64,000 nt of DNA from assembly GCF_018138385.1 (NCBI RefSeq), contig NZ_JAGSIE010000007.1, positions 1 through 64,000 on the forward strand. The letters run 5' to 3'. This document shows, in pieces, positions 43,493 through 53,130 of this stretch; position 1 is the first letter of the stretch, and every line of letters begins with the position of its first letter. The notes under the pieces are model-generated. The model saw nothing but the letters and a program-made list of their open reading frames with translations. It was not told the origin of the DNA and made no database searches. Position numbers and translations under genes: made by a program. Source of the stretch: Allobacillus saliphilus (GTDB lineage: Bacteria > Bacillota > Bacilli > Bacillales > Alkalibacillaceae).

Positions 43493-44205
43493 GATGCATC
43501 ATCCTCCTTCATCATTGGAATGGCCATTAAACTACCTACGACTGTAGCCAGAACAATCGCCCACCCTGTGTCTAATCCGACGAACTCACTGAAAATAAAA
43601 TTAAGCAACATGCTGATGACTGCTACTACTCCAATGCGCCATTCTTTTTTGACTGAAGGAGTCAATAAGCCAATAAACATGGCGTATAATGCAATGCCCA
43701 TGCTGTCACTTAGTTGCGACGGAATGATTTCACCTAAGAGTGCCCCTGCAAAACTACCCACAATCCAAGAAAAATAGGCCGTCAGAATTAGGGCTAAATA
43801 AAAAAACATACTATTTTCTTTATTCGTCTCTTTTTTATGTAATGCGGAAACAGCAAAGGTTTCATCCGTTAATCCGAGCGATAGGCCGAATTTCCACGGT
43901 AGAGAATAATTCTTCAGTTGGTTCATAAATGACATACTCATAATGAAATGTCTAAAATTCAAAACGAATGTGGCTACGACAATCTGTAAAAACAACGCTC
44001 CTTGAGCCATCATATTCGCAGCCATAAACTGCGCTGCGCCTGCAAAAACTAATACACTCATCATCGTTGTTTCAAAAATTGTCAAACCAGACTGGCTCGC
44101 TAGTACACCATAAGCGATAGCAATTGGCATATAACCTAGAAAAATAGGCATTCCTGCAAGCGATCCTTGCTTAAACGCCGATCCGATTGATTGCTCTGTT
44201 TCCAT
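43489..44205 (-). CDS. azlC: AzlC-type branched-chain amino acid permease
   Basis: A membrane protein with about seven to eight helices; family motif GSLAGMPIFLGYMPIAIAYG near the N terminus and GAAQFMAA in the second segment, then LGLTDETFAV. AzlCD exports branched-chain amino acids or analogues such as azaleucine. The start is uncertain: ATG at 44205 (AGAGG, spacing 8) is given; a GTG at 44223 behind GGGGGGAG, or an ATG at 44238, are alternatives. The gene follows a cobalamin-binding-like gene by some 45 bp on the same strand. Confidence 0.85.
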   Translation of the reverse strand: METEQSIGSAFKQGSLAGMPIFLGYMPIAIAYGVLASQSGLTIFETTMMSVLVFAGAAQFMAANMMAQGALFLQIVVATFVLNFRHFIMSMSFMNQLKNYSLPWKFGLSLGLTDETFAVSALHKKETNKENSMFFYLALILTAYFSWIVGSFAGALLGEIIPSQLSDSMGIALYAMFIGLLTPSVKKEWRIGVVAVISMLLNFIFSEFVGLDTGWAIVLATVVGSLMAIPMMKEDDAS

Positions 44206-44251
44206 GACTACTTCCTCTTTCACTTCATCTCCCCCCATTTTTCAGGCCACT

Positions 44252-45037
44252 TTATTTTCTATTAAAAATATCTGGATGTAGTATCGGGGCAAGCTTCTTC
44301 AATCCTTCCAATAATCGTGGAGATGGGCGGCAATACAAGTGTTCTTCAAGAACGTGAATGCGGTCTTGCTGTACTGCTTGAAGCTGATCTGCACCTTCTC
44401 TTTTTTTAATAATTTTTGGATTCATTTTTGCTTCTTGTACACCTACCCATACCATGCAAATATCATCCGGGTCTTTTTCTAACACTTCCTCCCATTCAAC
44501 TTGGATGCTGGCATCAGCATATGTTGAAAATACATTCTCCGCACCTGCCAATTCGCTAATATAACTTAACCAATTTTTACGACCTGGTGTAAAAATTGGC
44601 TTTGGCCACCATTCCCAATAAATTCTTTTTTTCACTGGCACTTCAAGTGATTTTTCTCTATAATAATTAATTGTTTCGTGATATTCATTGTATACGCGAT
44701 TCGCACGATCTTCATAACCTGTCAACTTCCCAACCGTCAGAATATCCTCTCCAATCTCATCCAACGAGTTTGGATTTAAAATAACATAAGGAAGATTGCG
44801 CTCTTTTAATCCTTCAATATTCTTTTCCATACCTGGAACACTTAAAGAAGCCAATACCAAGTCTGGCTGTAATTGTTCTACTGCATCCATATCAACACTT
44901 AAGTCGCGACCTACTTTCGGCAGATCATTTACCGCTTCTGGCCAATCAGAATCGTCGTCTACACCAACTACTAAATTCATTAAATCCAAATAGGCCATAA
45001 TTTCGGTATTGCTCGGACAAATAGAAACAATCCGCAT
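44252..45037 (-). CDS. Cobalamin/iron-type binding protein without signal peptide
   Basis: A 261-aa protein of the BtuF-like periplasmic-binding-protein family: it starts MRIVSICPSNTEIMAYLDL and has VVGVDDDSDWPEAVNDLPKVGRDLSVDMDAVEQLQPDLVLA, with the usual second lobe. Unlike exported members it has no signal peptide or lipobox, and no ABC permease or ATPase gene is next to it. Similar cytosolic proteins occur in Bacilli; ligand unknown. The segment YWEWWPKPIFTPG is aromatic-rich. Followed by azlCD. Confidence 0.78.
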   Translation of the reverse strand: MRIVSICPSNTEIMAYLDLMNLVVGVDDDSDWPEAVNDLPKVGRDLSVDMDAVEQLQPDLVLASLSVPGMEKNIEGLKERNLPYVILNPNSLDEIGEDILTVGKLTGYEDRANRVYNEYHETINYYREKSLEVPVKKRIYWEWWPKPIFTPGRKNWLSYISELAGAENVFSTYADASIQVEWEEVLEKDPDDICMVWVGVQEAKMNPKIIKKREGADQLQAVQQDRIHVLEEHLYCRPSPRLLEGLKKLAPILHPDIFNRK

Positions 45038-45060
45038 GTCTCATCCCTCCAGTAAATAAA

Positions 45061-45087
45061 AAGAAAAGACTGCTCAACACAGTCTTT
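45061..45087 (-). terminator. Hairpin between BtuF-like gene and MCP gene
   Basis: AAAGACTG (45065-45072) pairs with CAGTCTTT (45080-45087), 7-nt loop; on the minus strand it is followed by CTTTTT. Sits 15 bp upstream of the BtuF-like start and after the chemoreceptor stop, so it ends the chemoreceptor transcript. Confidence 0.72.
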
Positions 45088-45102
45088 AAATGTTTTCATC
45101 TA

Positions 45103-46854
45103 TTATAAACGAAATTTTTCAACTTTTCTATTTAATTCTCCTGCCAACTGATTTAAGTCATTGGCAACCTTCGAAATCCCATCCATCGAATGGCTCGCTT
45201 GCTCAACAGAGGCCGCCGTTTCTTCAATTCCTGCTGCTGATTCCTCTGAAATGGATGCAATTTCTTCTACGGATCCACTCATATTCACACTTTCATTCAA
45301 AACATCTTGTAAATTGAAAGTAATCTCTTGAATTTGTTGGCTCATCTGCGCAATTGCTTCATCGATTCCTTCAAACGTTTCTTGTGTAGAGTGAATTTGT
45401 TTCGTACCTACCGTCACCTCTTCATATCCTGCCTGAAGCGTTTCTGAGACGATGTTTGATTCATTTTGAATGTTAGAAACGATTGATGTAATATCACTGA
45501 CTGAATTTCCTACTTGTTCTGCAAGCTTTCTCACTTCGTCCGCAACGACAGCAAACCCTTTACCATGTTCTCCAGCGCGTGCAGCTTCGATTGCAGCGTT
45601 TAATGCTAATAAGTTCGTTTGATCAGCAATATCTTTAATCACTTCAACTAACTGAGAAATCTCACCGGATTGTTTAGCTAGGTCCTTCACTTTAGCAACC
45701 GAATCTTCAACAATCATATGAATCCGACTCATTTGAGTTACGGAGTCTGCCATTTTTTCTCGGCCCGAAGCAGATAAGTTCATTACTTTTTCCGAAGTAG
45801 ATGAAATTTGTTCACTATTTTCAACCGAAAGATTCATTCGACCGACCAGTTTCTCTGTTAGCTCAGATATTTGTGAAGCACTTTCCGCTTGCGTTTCCGA
45901 ACCAGAAGATAATTCCTCCATTGTTGAGGCAATTTGCTCACTACCCTCTTTTAATGACTCAGCAGCATGCTTCAGTTCATCTGATTGATTTGTAATGGAT
46001 TGATTCGAAAAATTAACGTCATGAATGATTCCGTGCAAACTTGCTTTCATGGAATTAATTGATTGTGCCAGATCTGCAATTTCATCTTTCCCTTTTACAG
46101 GAACATCGGTCACACTAAGGTTACCTTTTGCCACCTCATTGGCGACATCTTGTACAGCATGGATGTTTTTACGAATTCGACGATTGACGACAACCAATAA
46201 CAGAACTGCCATAAGGACGGCTAATACGATACCCAGCATTAACGCGAGCTGCATCTGTTTGAATGAAGAACTCATCTCATTTTTGGATTGTTCAAATTCA
46301 GCTTGTACAGATTCTGTTAATTGAGTAAGTAGTCCAACAGCATCCCGGCTTATAATGGTTGCTTTCATCCGGCTTGCAATAGCATCCCCTTCGTTCCGAT
46401 CCTGAACATTAGGGATAATTTCTTCCTCAACAATCGTATTGATTTCCTCATTGATTGTAACCACTTGGTTTAATAGGGTTCTCTGCTCTTTATCCAAGTG
46501 TTGGCGCACATTTTCTTCGATGTTTTGAAAGGATTGATTTAACTCCTCGTATTGACTGGCATAGTCATTTGTTTTAAACGTAATATAATCTCCTAGCAAT
46601 CCATTCTTGGCCCGAAATGCTGATTCCATATTGCCGATATCAATAGCAACACTTGTCTTCGTCTCTTGTTCATTCAGTTTCGCTTCAGACTGAGAAGAGA
46701 GTATGTAAACAATGCCTGATGCAATAACAAAGAAAAGCATAATTGTTATGACAATCCAAGCATATTTGGCACCGAGTGACATCCTCCTTCTTTTGATTGG
46801 TATGTTTTTTGCCTTTTTTGTCTTTCGTTCCTTTTTCTTTTTGTATTTTTTCAC
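45103..46854 (-). CDS. Methyl-accepting chemotaxis protein
   Basis: A 583-aa chemoreceptor. A very basic head of about 25 residues precedes TM1 (about 31-53); a helical sensor region of about 150 residues follows, then TM2 (about 204-224), HAMP (about 225-275) and the cytoplasmic signalling domain, whose hairpin tip reads [20 protein letters not shown]. The sensor has no recognisable Cache fold; it looks like a four-helix bundle. The frame starts at a TTG (46857), but the next codon GTG has better spacing to GGGGGAG. The ligand is unknown. Confidence 0.9.
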   Translation of the reverse strand: MKKYKKKKERKTKKAKNIPIKRRRMSLGAKYAWIVITIMLFFVIASGIVYILSSQSEAKLNEQETKTSVAIDIGNMESAFRAKNGLLGDYITFKTNDYASQYEELNQSFQNIEENVRQHLDKEQRTLLNQVVTINEEINTIVEEEIIPNVQDRNEGDAIASRMKATIISRDAVGLLTQLTESVQAEFEQSKNEMSSSFKQMQLALMLGIVLAVLMAVLLLVVVNRRIRKNIHAVQDVANEVAKGNLSVTDVPVKGKDEIADLAQSINSMKASLHGIIHDVNFSNQSITNQSDELKHAAESLKEGSEQIASTMEELSSGSETQAESASQISELTEKLVGRMNLSVENSEQISSTSEKVMNLSASGREKMADSVTQMSRIHMIVEDSVAKVKDLAKQSGEISQLVEVIKDIADQTNLLALNAAIEAARAGEHGKGFAVVADEVRKLAEQVGNSVSDITSIVSNIQNESNIVSETLQAGYEEVTVGTKQIHSTQETFEGIDEAIAQMSQQIQEITFNLQDVLNESVNMSGSVEEIASISEESAAGIEETAASVEQASHSMDGISKVANDLNQLAGELNRKVEKFRL

Positions 46855-46870
46855 CAATCTCCCCCACTTT

Positions 46871-47884
46871 CTAAATCATTCTCTTTGGTTTGATAAAAAC
46901 TTTCTCACCCCAAATAGTTTGTAAATATAAACGTAGTTGTTGAAAATAAGCGCTGTTATGTATGTCTCTTACGTGATAATAGATCGTTAGTTCCCCTGTT
47001 TTTTCCGTTTTTGCCCGATCTACCTTTAATATCGGATAAAGATCGAGATTTGATAAGTGTATTAAAAATTTTTTTACTATTTCATAATCGGTGAGGTGTT
47101 TTTCTTTCGTAAAAATTACAGAAATATTTTCATGTTGATGGACAGTCTTCGTATATGCGCGTTGTATTAAGTCTGCATCGTTAAATGATTCAATGGCTTG
47201 AATGATTTCCGCTTCAGACAATTGCTGCAAAAGAGTTTTTCCTAATTCATGCAGGCGAATACCTATAGGTCGACTTCTCATTCGACTAAATAATAATGCC
47301 GATTCAATCGCTTCTTGTTTGGACAACACATTTGATATGATGTCCATTTGTTTTAAACTCGCCCATCCCTCACGTAATAATGAAGTTGAGTGGACGATGG
47401 ATTGCTGATGAAGTCGAAGTCCAATTTCTTGTCCCAACTTTTTTTGCCATGGAAGCAGTTTGGATTTCGTTCCCACTATGTAATCGTATAAATTACTAAG
47501 GCTTTGCAAACTAGAAAACGCCGTTGCTTCAAACGCTTCATTCAATCGATTAACTTCATTTGTTCCATATTTCTCTCGATAGGATTGAAGATCCAGCTTA
47601 GGATGAGATCGCCCCAGATGTTTCACTCGTTGATTTCTTCTATAAAAATCAGCATAAACCATTCCCCGAATGATCGCCAACTTTTTTTCGCTATTTTTTA
47701 AAAATTTAGATACTATCAATGTTAATTGACCATTGGTACCAAGTGTTATTGCACTAGGCAATTGATTTTTACCATATAAAGAAGCATAGGTAAGTGGAAG
47801 GTCATTCACATAGGTTATGTCAATCTGATCTGCATATAGACCTAGTTGTGTACTTACCGATTGAATTTGTAAAAAATCATTCAT
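46871..47884 (-). CDS. Short, divergent SpoVR-like protein
   Basis: A 337-aa protein. Several pieces line up, by eye, with SpoVR family proteins in the right order: VYADFYRRN (76-84) with the HADFFKNN region, REGWASLKQ (171-179) with the EGWATYWH region, [14 protein letters not shown] (205-218) with NPYALGF...[14 protein letters not shown] (233-245) with the SFL..YLT segment, and LTIYYHVRD...[15 protein letters not shown] (299-331) with the C-terminal LWG..V strand. Usual SpoVR proteins are about 460-510 aa, so the N-terminal part is shortened, and the conserved WxH is not kept. AAAGGAGG precedes the ATG. Confidence 0.6.
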   Translation of the reverse strand: MNDFLQIQSVSTQLGLYADQIDITYVNDLPLTYASLYGKNQLPSAITLGTNGQLTLIVSKFLKNSEKKLAIIRGMVYADFYRRNQRVKHLGRSHPKLDLQSYREKYGTNEVNRLNEAFEATAFSSLQSLSNLYDYIVGTKSKLLPWQKKLGQEIGLRLHQQSIVHSTSLLREGWASLKQMDIISNVLSKQEAIESALLFSRMRSRPIGIRLHELGKTLLQQLSEAEIIQAIESFNDADLIQRAYTKTVHQHENISVIFTKEKHLTDYEIVKKFLIHLSNLDLYPILKVDRAKTEKTGELTIYYHVRDIHNSAYFQQLRLYLQTIWGEKVFIKPKRMI

Positions 47885-47963
47885 TGGATATAGCCTCCTT
47901 TTTACTTATATATATGAAAGGCTATATCCTTTAAAGTCAATCCACTTTCATTTTCTATACAAC

Positions 47964-47994
47964 AAAAAAGAAACCAGCATATAAAGCTGATTTC
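47964..47994 (-). terminator. Terminator of the YhcN-type gene
   Basis: GAAACCAGC (47970-47978) pairs with GCTGATTTC (47986-47994), one mismatch; T-run on the minus strand. Confidence 0.72.
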
Positions 47995-48005
47995 TTTCTG
48001 TTGGA

Positions 48006-48629
48006 TTAGCGATTATTGTTTTCACGTCGATCTGGAAAAACTCGTTGAATCATATCATTCATTTCTTCGAATAAGCCTTCAACAGGTTCGCCATTTTCAA
48101 TACTATCTGCATAATCATTTAACGACCCAGCAAAGTCCGGATTTGCTGTAATATACACGTCGTCAATTTGATTACTCGATGTTTGAACGACGTCAGAAAT
48201 TTGATCGTTTAGTTGTTGACCGATTTCATTTTCGTTTCCATTTGTGTCACGATTCTTATCTAACTCAACTGCAACATAAGCGTTTTGACCATCCGTCATG
48301 ACGTTTGCATCCTCAACGCCATCGACATTGTTGACAATTCGTCGAGCAATTCCTTCGGCCATCTCAAAGTTATTCTGTTGATTCCCAATACCATATTGAT
48401 CGTCATCGAGGTTGTTCCGTCGATTGATTCTGTCTTGTACCCCGTTCCCATTTCGTCCATTATTCATCTGGAAACCTTGACCTCGATTATCTTGATTAGC
48501 TGTATCATTATACCCTGTTTGTTCATAATTTGTTTGGCCGTCATCGTTGCCCATTCCTGTATCGTCTGTTTGACAAGCTGCAAGCATCATAATGGTGGCG
48601 AAAAATGCTGCCATCAAATATTTACGCAT
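48006..48629 (-). CDS. YhcN/YlaJ family spore lipoprotein
   Basis: A 207-aa lipoprotein; lipobox MLAAC, Cys19. A long Asn/Gly/Gln/Asp-rich linker follows (about 20-85), then the YhcN/YlaJ domain (AEGIARRIVNNVDGVEDANVMTDGQNAYVAVEL). Members are found in the inner spore membrane and affect germination. The frame extends 23 codons further, but AAAGGAGG directly precedes the ATG at 48629. A good SigG promoter lies about 30 bp upstream, matching forespore expression. Confidence 0.88.
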   Translation of the reverse strand: MRKYLMAAFFATIMMLAACQTDDTGMGNDDGQTNYEQTGYNDTANQDNRGQGFQMNNGRNGNGVQDRINRRNNLDDDQYGIGNQQNNFEMAEGIARRIVNNVDGVEDANVMTDGQNAYVAVELDKNRDTNGNENEIGQQLNDQISDVVQTSSNQIDDVYITANPDFAGSLNDYADSIENGEPVEGLFEEMNDMIQRVFPDRRENNNR

Positions 48630-48659
48630 AAAAATTCCTCCTTTCACGATATTACTCGT

Positions 48660-48688
48660 TAGTATGGAGTGAAAAGGAGGAAATATGC
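48660..48688 (-). promoter_or_regulatory. SigG promoter of the YhcN-type gene
   Basis: On the minus strand GCATA (48688-48684), a 17-bp spacer and CATACTA (48666-48660), an exact match to the SigG pattern as I know it. Confidence 0.65.
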
Positions 48689-48734
48689 TTCTTATCATAT
48701 TACCAATATTTTCTAGAAAACATGTACCTAACCT

Positions 48735-49436
48735 TTATGACCGGTGAAATGAGATCATTTTATGAAGAGCAGTTGACGTGTTTGGCAATTCAAGACGATT
48801 GTGAACAACTTCATCAACTGTTGTTTCTTGCAGTAAATTTCCGCTTTCCATCAACCACATTTTATCGGCTAATTGATGGATGACTTGCCAATCATGTGTT
48901 ACGAAAACGATAGTAACTCCCCTTTTGTTCAGTTGATTTAGCCAATTAAGCATATCGTGTTTCGCCGCTAAATCCACACCTACAAAAGGCTCGTCTAAAA
49001 AAACAATTTCCGGTTGCTGAATCATACCGACAGTGAGATTTACTTTACGTTTCATTCCACCACTAAGTTCATCAATCTGCTTATTCCAGAAGTTTTTTAA
49101 TTGTAGCGTTTCAATCATTTCATTTATAAAATTTTCCGTATTGTTACCTGCCATTTTTCGGTAGAAACGAAGATGCTCTTTCACCGTTAAATTATTAAAT
49201 AACGCTAATTGTTGTGGGACGTAGCCAATTGCGTTTTTAGCTTTTAACAAATCATTAGAAGTAATTGTTCCACCAGTCGGTTCAATTATACCGGCCATGA
49301 GCCGCATGAGGGTCGACTTCCCCGCTCCGTTTGGCCCAAAGATTGTCAGTCGATCCCCTGCGTGGACAGACGCTGAGACACTATTGACTAAATCACTTTT
49401 ACTCTTTCGGTAGGATACATTATTCAGCTGCAGCAT
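48735..49436 (-). CDS. ABC transporter ATP-binding protein
   Basis: A 233-aa ATPase: Walker A GPNGAGKST at about 34-42, Q-loop YVPQQLALF near 73, signature LSGGMKRKV near 126, Walker B IVFLDEPFVGVD near 147, and switch His VTHDW. Belongs to the DrrA-like exporter group. GAGGTGAGG precedes the ATG. It is the last of a three-gene unit with two ABC-2 permeases; exported substrate unknown, drug or lipid export being common in this group. Confidence 0.88.
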   Translation of the reverse strand: MLQLNNVSYRKSKSDLVNSVSASVHAGDRLTIFGPNGAGKSTLMRLMAGIIEPTGGTITSNDLLKAKNAIGYVPQQLALFNNLTVKEHLRFYRKMAGNNTENFINEMIETLQLKNFWNKQIDELSGGMKRKVNLTVGMIQQPEIVFLDEPFVGVDLAAKHDMLNWLNQLNKRGVTIVFVTHDWQVIHQLADKMWLMESGNLLQETTVDEVVHNRLELPNTSTALHKMISFHRS

Positions 49437-49459
49437 AACCTCACCTCTCTTTCACATAT

Positions 49460-50437
49460 TTATCCGAGCAACCATGTTGGTATAAATAAATACATCCATT
49501 CACTTTCTATGATTTGCCAATCAGCCAATAAAAAAATAATAAAGGAAGCTACACTATAGCTAATTAACCAAGCATACATCGACCATTTCTTTTTCACGAG
49601 AATGAAAAATAGAAAACAGATCAATACAGTACCGAATGGAATGAAATACGCCCAATTGTTCAACGGCACTTCGATCAGTTGGATTGCCACGAATGAAAAC
49701 GAATAAGTAATTGCGAGCACACCAATGAACCAAGACCAATAATAGTACTGAGTTTGCTGAAGTAACTTCAGCCGTTCCAGAATTCCATCAGTTCGCCATT
49801 CATATAAAATTTTTGTGAAATAGCCAATAAGCATCGATAAATATAACCACATGATGATAAACAGTAATTGGTTTCCCGAATCAATTGATGAGGTGTTTTG
49901 AGCACTATGAATATGTTCGAATTTCATTTCAAAAATCGGACGTGGATCAAAATATTTTAATCCATATTTAAAAACTTCATCCCATTCCGTTTCTGGTCGA
50001 TAATGGGAAACAATCGATGCCGCTTCTGCTCTGACCACCCGACTCATAATCGCCGACGCGAGCTTCTCTTTGAATAAGCCGTCCACATAGCTATTTTCAG
50101 TCCGATACCACGTAACAATCTTATCTGTATTTCCGGATAAAATATTTGCTTCCAATTCGTCATTGAAAACAAAAATAGCTTCTGCCTCACCTGTTGATAA
50201 TAAACGAAGGTCCAATGATTCCGTTTTGGTGACTTGAAAAGGTGAATCTTCAATTTCTTTTAATAATTCTTCTGTAATTGCCTGGTCTGTTTGATCGACG
50301 ACTGTAATTGGCACAGATACTTGACTCACCGTATCCTTAATCATCGGATAAATAATGATTCCTAATACGATTGGAATTAGTACCATTAGCACCCAAGTCG
50401 TTATTCTTTTGAAAATTGACTTCCAAATGATAAGCAT
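49460..50437 (-). CDS. ABC-2 type permease
   Basis: A 325-aa membrane protein: one N-terminal helix (about 11-30), an external domain of some 145 residues, then five to six helices from about residue 180, ending TWLLG. This is the ABC-2/YhgE-like exporter layout. It begins within the stop region of the other permease (1-bp overlap) and is followed by the ATPase, so the two permeases probably form a heterodimer. Substrate unknown. Confidence 0.82.
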   Translation of the reverse strand: MLIIWKSIFKRITTWVLMVLIPIVLGIIIYPMIKDTVSQVSVPITVVDQTDQAITEELLKEIEDSPFQVTKTESLDLRLLSTGEAEAIFVFNDELEANILSGNTDKIVTWYRTENSYVDGLFKEKLASAIMSRVVRAEAASIVSHYRPETEWDEVFKYGLKYFDPRPIFEMKFEHIHSAQNTSSIDSGNQLLFIIMWLYLSMLIGYFTKILYEWRTDGILERLKLLQQTQYYYWSWFIGVLAITYSFSFVAIQLIEVPLNNWAYFIPFGTVLICFLFFILVKKKWSMYAWLISYSVASFIIFLLADWQIIESEWMYLFIPTWLLG

Positions 50438-51627
50438 CAGCGTTGCACCTTCTTTCTAGGCAAGCTGTTTAGCAAGAGAGTAATTCCTGTACCGATTAGT
50501 ATGAAAATCCATTCAACCCATGGCCATTGATTGTGCGTCAATATAGAAGAATATCCTATATATAAGCTACGTACTGGTGCTAACCAGGCAGCTTGTAAAT
50601 ACTCTGGTAAGTAAGCAGGTGGAATAATGAATCCATTGATTAACAGTAAAGCAATTGAAGCCAGAATGAACACAAACCATTTGCTTGCTCGTTCATTAAT
50701 CAAACGATCGGTGACCATAAACAATCCGGCTAGAATCATAGCGATACCAAACCATTGGAATACGTATGGCCAGCTAAATGGTAAGTACGTCTCAAACTGC
50801 TTGGATATCATCCATACCAATACAAATAAATAAATCCAACTAAACGAAATATGAAATAGGAACGTTGCCAGTCGTTGCTTAGCCTTTGTCACACCAATCA
50901 GTCGTAGACGTTCCTGAATGGCTTGGTTTTCTTTTGGTTGAAAGAGGCTCACTAATAATATGTACGTCAGAAAATAAATAAGTAAAATACCAGTTAAAAC
51001 AGCTTGGTCATTCCAGCTAAGCAAACCACTAGCAACTCCTTCGTGCATCTCGAAAAGATCATTCCTTCCTAAAGCCAAAAACGTAAAATGAATGGTGTTT
51101 TTCTGCAATACATCCTTACGTTCTTTACCTTCCAATTCACTGCTATAAAAATGGTGAACTGTATTTACACCCGCTTGAGCTGAAGTGATATAAGATTGTC
51201 CACTTTCTAAAAACAACTGAGCCAGCTGGGAACTAAAAGGTATTTGGTCATTCAAGAAAACCGTAATGCTTTCATTTTTCCCCGAACGAAGTTGTTCTGT
51301 AAAACCTTCAGGAATTTGAATAATTGCTGCTGCCTCTTTTGGGTTACGTAAATGTTTTTGAAGATCGGCTCCACCGTTAATAAAATCAATTTGTTCTGCT
51401 AACGTTCGGTCGCCGGCCAACTGTTTGATAAGCGCTTTCGTCTCAAACGTTTCATCTTCATCGATTATAATCATTTCAACTTCATCTAGCTCTTCTTGAA
51501 CAGTTGAATATACAACAAAGCCAACAACTATAAATAACGCAATCGGTAATAATAACGTGAATAACAAAAGGGTTGGTGATTTCAAAAGTCTTTTCCACTC
51601 ATTTACCCACAAATGATATAACAACAA
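50437..51627 (-). CDS. ABC-2 type permease
   Basis: A 396-aa membrane protein with the same plan as its partner: N-terminal helix (about 19-40), external domain of about 160 residues (IIDEDETFETKALIKQL...), then six helices to the C terminus. The C-terminal GTGITLLLNSLPRKK is basic. First gene of the exporter operon; the next gene upstream, rsgI, is separated by a terminator at 51721-51766. Confidence 0.82.
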   Translation of the reverse strand: MLLYHLWVNEWKRLLKSPTLLLFTLLLPIALFIVVGFVVYSTVQEELDEVEMIIIDEDETFETKALIKQLAGDRTLAEQIDFINGGADLQKHLRNPKEAAAIIQIPEGFTEQLRSGKNESITVFLNDQIPFSSQLAQLFLESGQSYITSAQAGVNTVHHFYSSELEGKERKDVLQKNTIHFTFLALGRNDLFEMHEGVASGLLSWNDQAVLTGILLIYFLTYILLVSLFQPKENQAIQERLRLIGVTKAKQRLATFLFHISFSWIYLFVLVWMISKQFETYLPFSWPYVFQWFGIAMILAGLFMVTDRLINERASKWFVFILASIALLLINGFIIPPAYLPEYLQAAWLAPVRSLYIGYSSILTHNQWPWVEWIFILIGTGITLLLNSLPRKKVQR

Positions 51628-51720
51628 TTCACCGCCCCTTTCTTTTTCAATATGAAACCATTATAGTATATTTTCCATTTCTCGTTAACTTGTGTTGAAT
51701 TTATATTTGATGAAAATACG

Positions 51721-51766
51721 AAAAAACCCGCACAACGATTAAAAACCTTTTCATCATTGCACGGGT
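51721..51766 (-). terminator. Terminator of sigI-rsgI
   Basis: ACCCG (51726-51730) with CGGGT (51762-51766), a small internal loop, then CAA with TTG; on the minus strand TTTTTTCG follows. Confidence 0.65.
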
Positions 51767-51807
51767 GTGTTCTATCATTATAGTCTTAATCTCAAATTGT
51801 CAATTCA

Positions 51808-53124
51808 TCATTCTTTATCCGAATGTTTTCCGCGATTTGATGGATGATCATCATCCTTATTCGATGGATGATCTTGTCCTTTGTTTGAAGGATGATCATC
51901 ATCTTTATCAGAAGGGTGGTCCCCTGAATGCTCAGGTGGACCGTGACCATTTGAATGAGAAGGATGGTCATCCTCTTTTTCTGAAGGATGACCTTCTTCT
52001 TTGTCTGAGTGATTTTTCTTGTTAGTCGAAGGGGGGTCAGCTTTTTTGTTTGATGGGTGACCATTGCCTTTATTGGAAGGATGGTCTTCTCCCTTATTTG
52101 ACGGATGTTCTTTTCCCTTATGGGATGGATGGTCTTTTTCTTTATCCGAAGGGTGACGATCTCGTTCGGTCTCATTTTCCTCTACATCTTCTTGTGATTC
52201 TGTTGAGGAGTTGTCTTGTTTATTCTCTTTCTTTTTCAATCCAGGCGGAAGTGATTGATCTTCATGTATTTTCTTCATTAACCCAGGCGGCAAGGAATCG
52301 GCATTCGAACGCTTAAGGAATCGTTTCATAATCTCAACTTTTTGTTTTTGATTATGAGTACTTGAGTGGCTGTTCGTCTTCTCCTCTTTACTCTCTTGAT
52401 TAGCATCATCTTCTTTTGAATCGTTTGTGTCATTGGAATCATTGTTTTCTTGCTCTTCATAGTACGTTGTCAATGTTTCGCTCGCATAAGTTAAATTCAT
52501 GGATTGATTTTTATGTTGTGCTTGCTTTCTAACGTGTTCTGGAATAGTGAACATAGCTACTTTAATACGATCATTATAGTCATTTATTTTTTCGGACATT
52601 TGACCAAGCAAGTCGGATTCTTCTTCATCATTCAAATAACTGATTCCAAGCATCACTTCATGGTCTTTTTGGAGATAACCTAATTCGTCACTCTTATGAA
52701 TGATCGCCTCAGCCAAGTCGACAACAAGTTCATCCTGCCATTTTAGTTCATTGATTAGTAGGGTGCCATCTTTGTTTAAACCTGTTATATCGATTACTTC
52801 ATCGTTTTTATTGACTGTCAATTCAATACTCGGGTTGATATCAATGCTGACGTATGCTTCAGCTTTGTTCGACTGACCGACCCAAGAATATATTGGAAAA
52901 ATAAGTATCATAATAAGTGCTAAAGCGGTACTAATGCGTATGGAAGGATGTTTGAATAGGTTACTGAAAACGGATACAAAAGACTGGCGAACTTTAATGG
53001 GTGGTACCATTGCTTCTTCACCAATTTCGACATCAGTTACAGGACCCGTCTTCCGAAAGTCACCATCCTCAGTCAAAACGATGGCATATGATTTTCTTTT
53101 TTCAATCAAAACGCCTTTAATCAT
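51808..53124 (-). CDS. rsgI: Anti-sigma-I factor RsgI with repeat tail
   Basis: A 438-aa single-pass membrane protein that binds and inhibits SigI. The N-terminal RsgI domain (1-58; MIKGVLIEKRKSYAIVLTED) is cytosolic, one helix spans about 64-82, then a conserved external domain (AYVSIDINPSIELTVNKNDEVI, to about 205). From about 215 the protein is low complexity, and the last about 115 residues are a His/Pro/Ser/Asp/Lys array of HPSNKGxD-type octamers. Such a tail is not in the B. subtilis protein as I recall it. AAAGGAGGTG precedes the ATG; sigI lies 6 bp upstream. Confidence 0.9.
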   Translation of the reverse strand: MIKGVLIEKRKSYAIVLTEDGDFRKTGPVTDVEIGEEAMVPPIKVRQSFVSVFSNLFKHPSIRISTALALIMILIFPIYSWVGQSNKAEAYVSIDINPSIELTVNKNDEVIDITGLNKDGTLLINELKWQDELVVDLAEAIIHKSDELGYLQKDHEVMLGISYLNDEEESDLLGQMSEKINDYNDRIKVAMFTIPEHVRKQAQHKNQSMNLTYASETLTTYYEEQENNDSNDTNDSKEDDANQESKEEKTNSHSSTHNQKQKVEIMKRFLKRSNADSLPPGLMKKIHEDQSLPPGLKKKENKQDNSSTESQEDVEENETERDRHPSDKEKDHPSHKGKEHPSNKGEDHPSNKGNGHPSNKKADPPSTNKKNHSDKEEGHPSEKEDDHPSHSNGHGPPEHSGDHPSDKDDDHPSNKGQDHPSNKDDDHPSNRGKHSDKE

Positions 53125-53130
53125 ACTGAG

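Noticed and set aside
51765-52316. ORFs on the plus strand and in another minus frame opposite the RsgI tail
   Set aside because: They mirror the repetitive codons of rsgI; no ribosome binding site or codon-use support.
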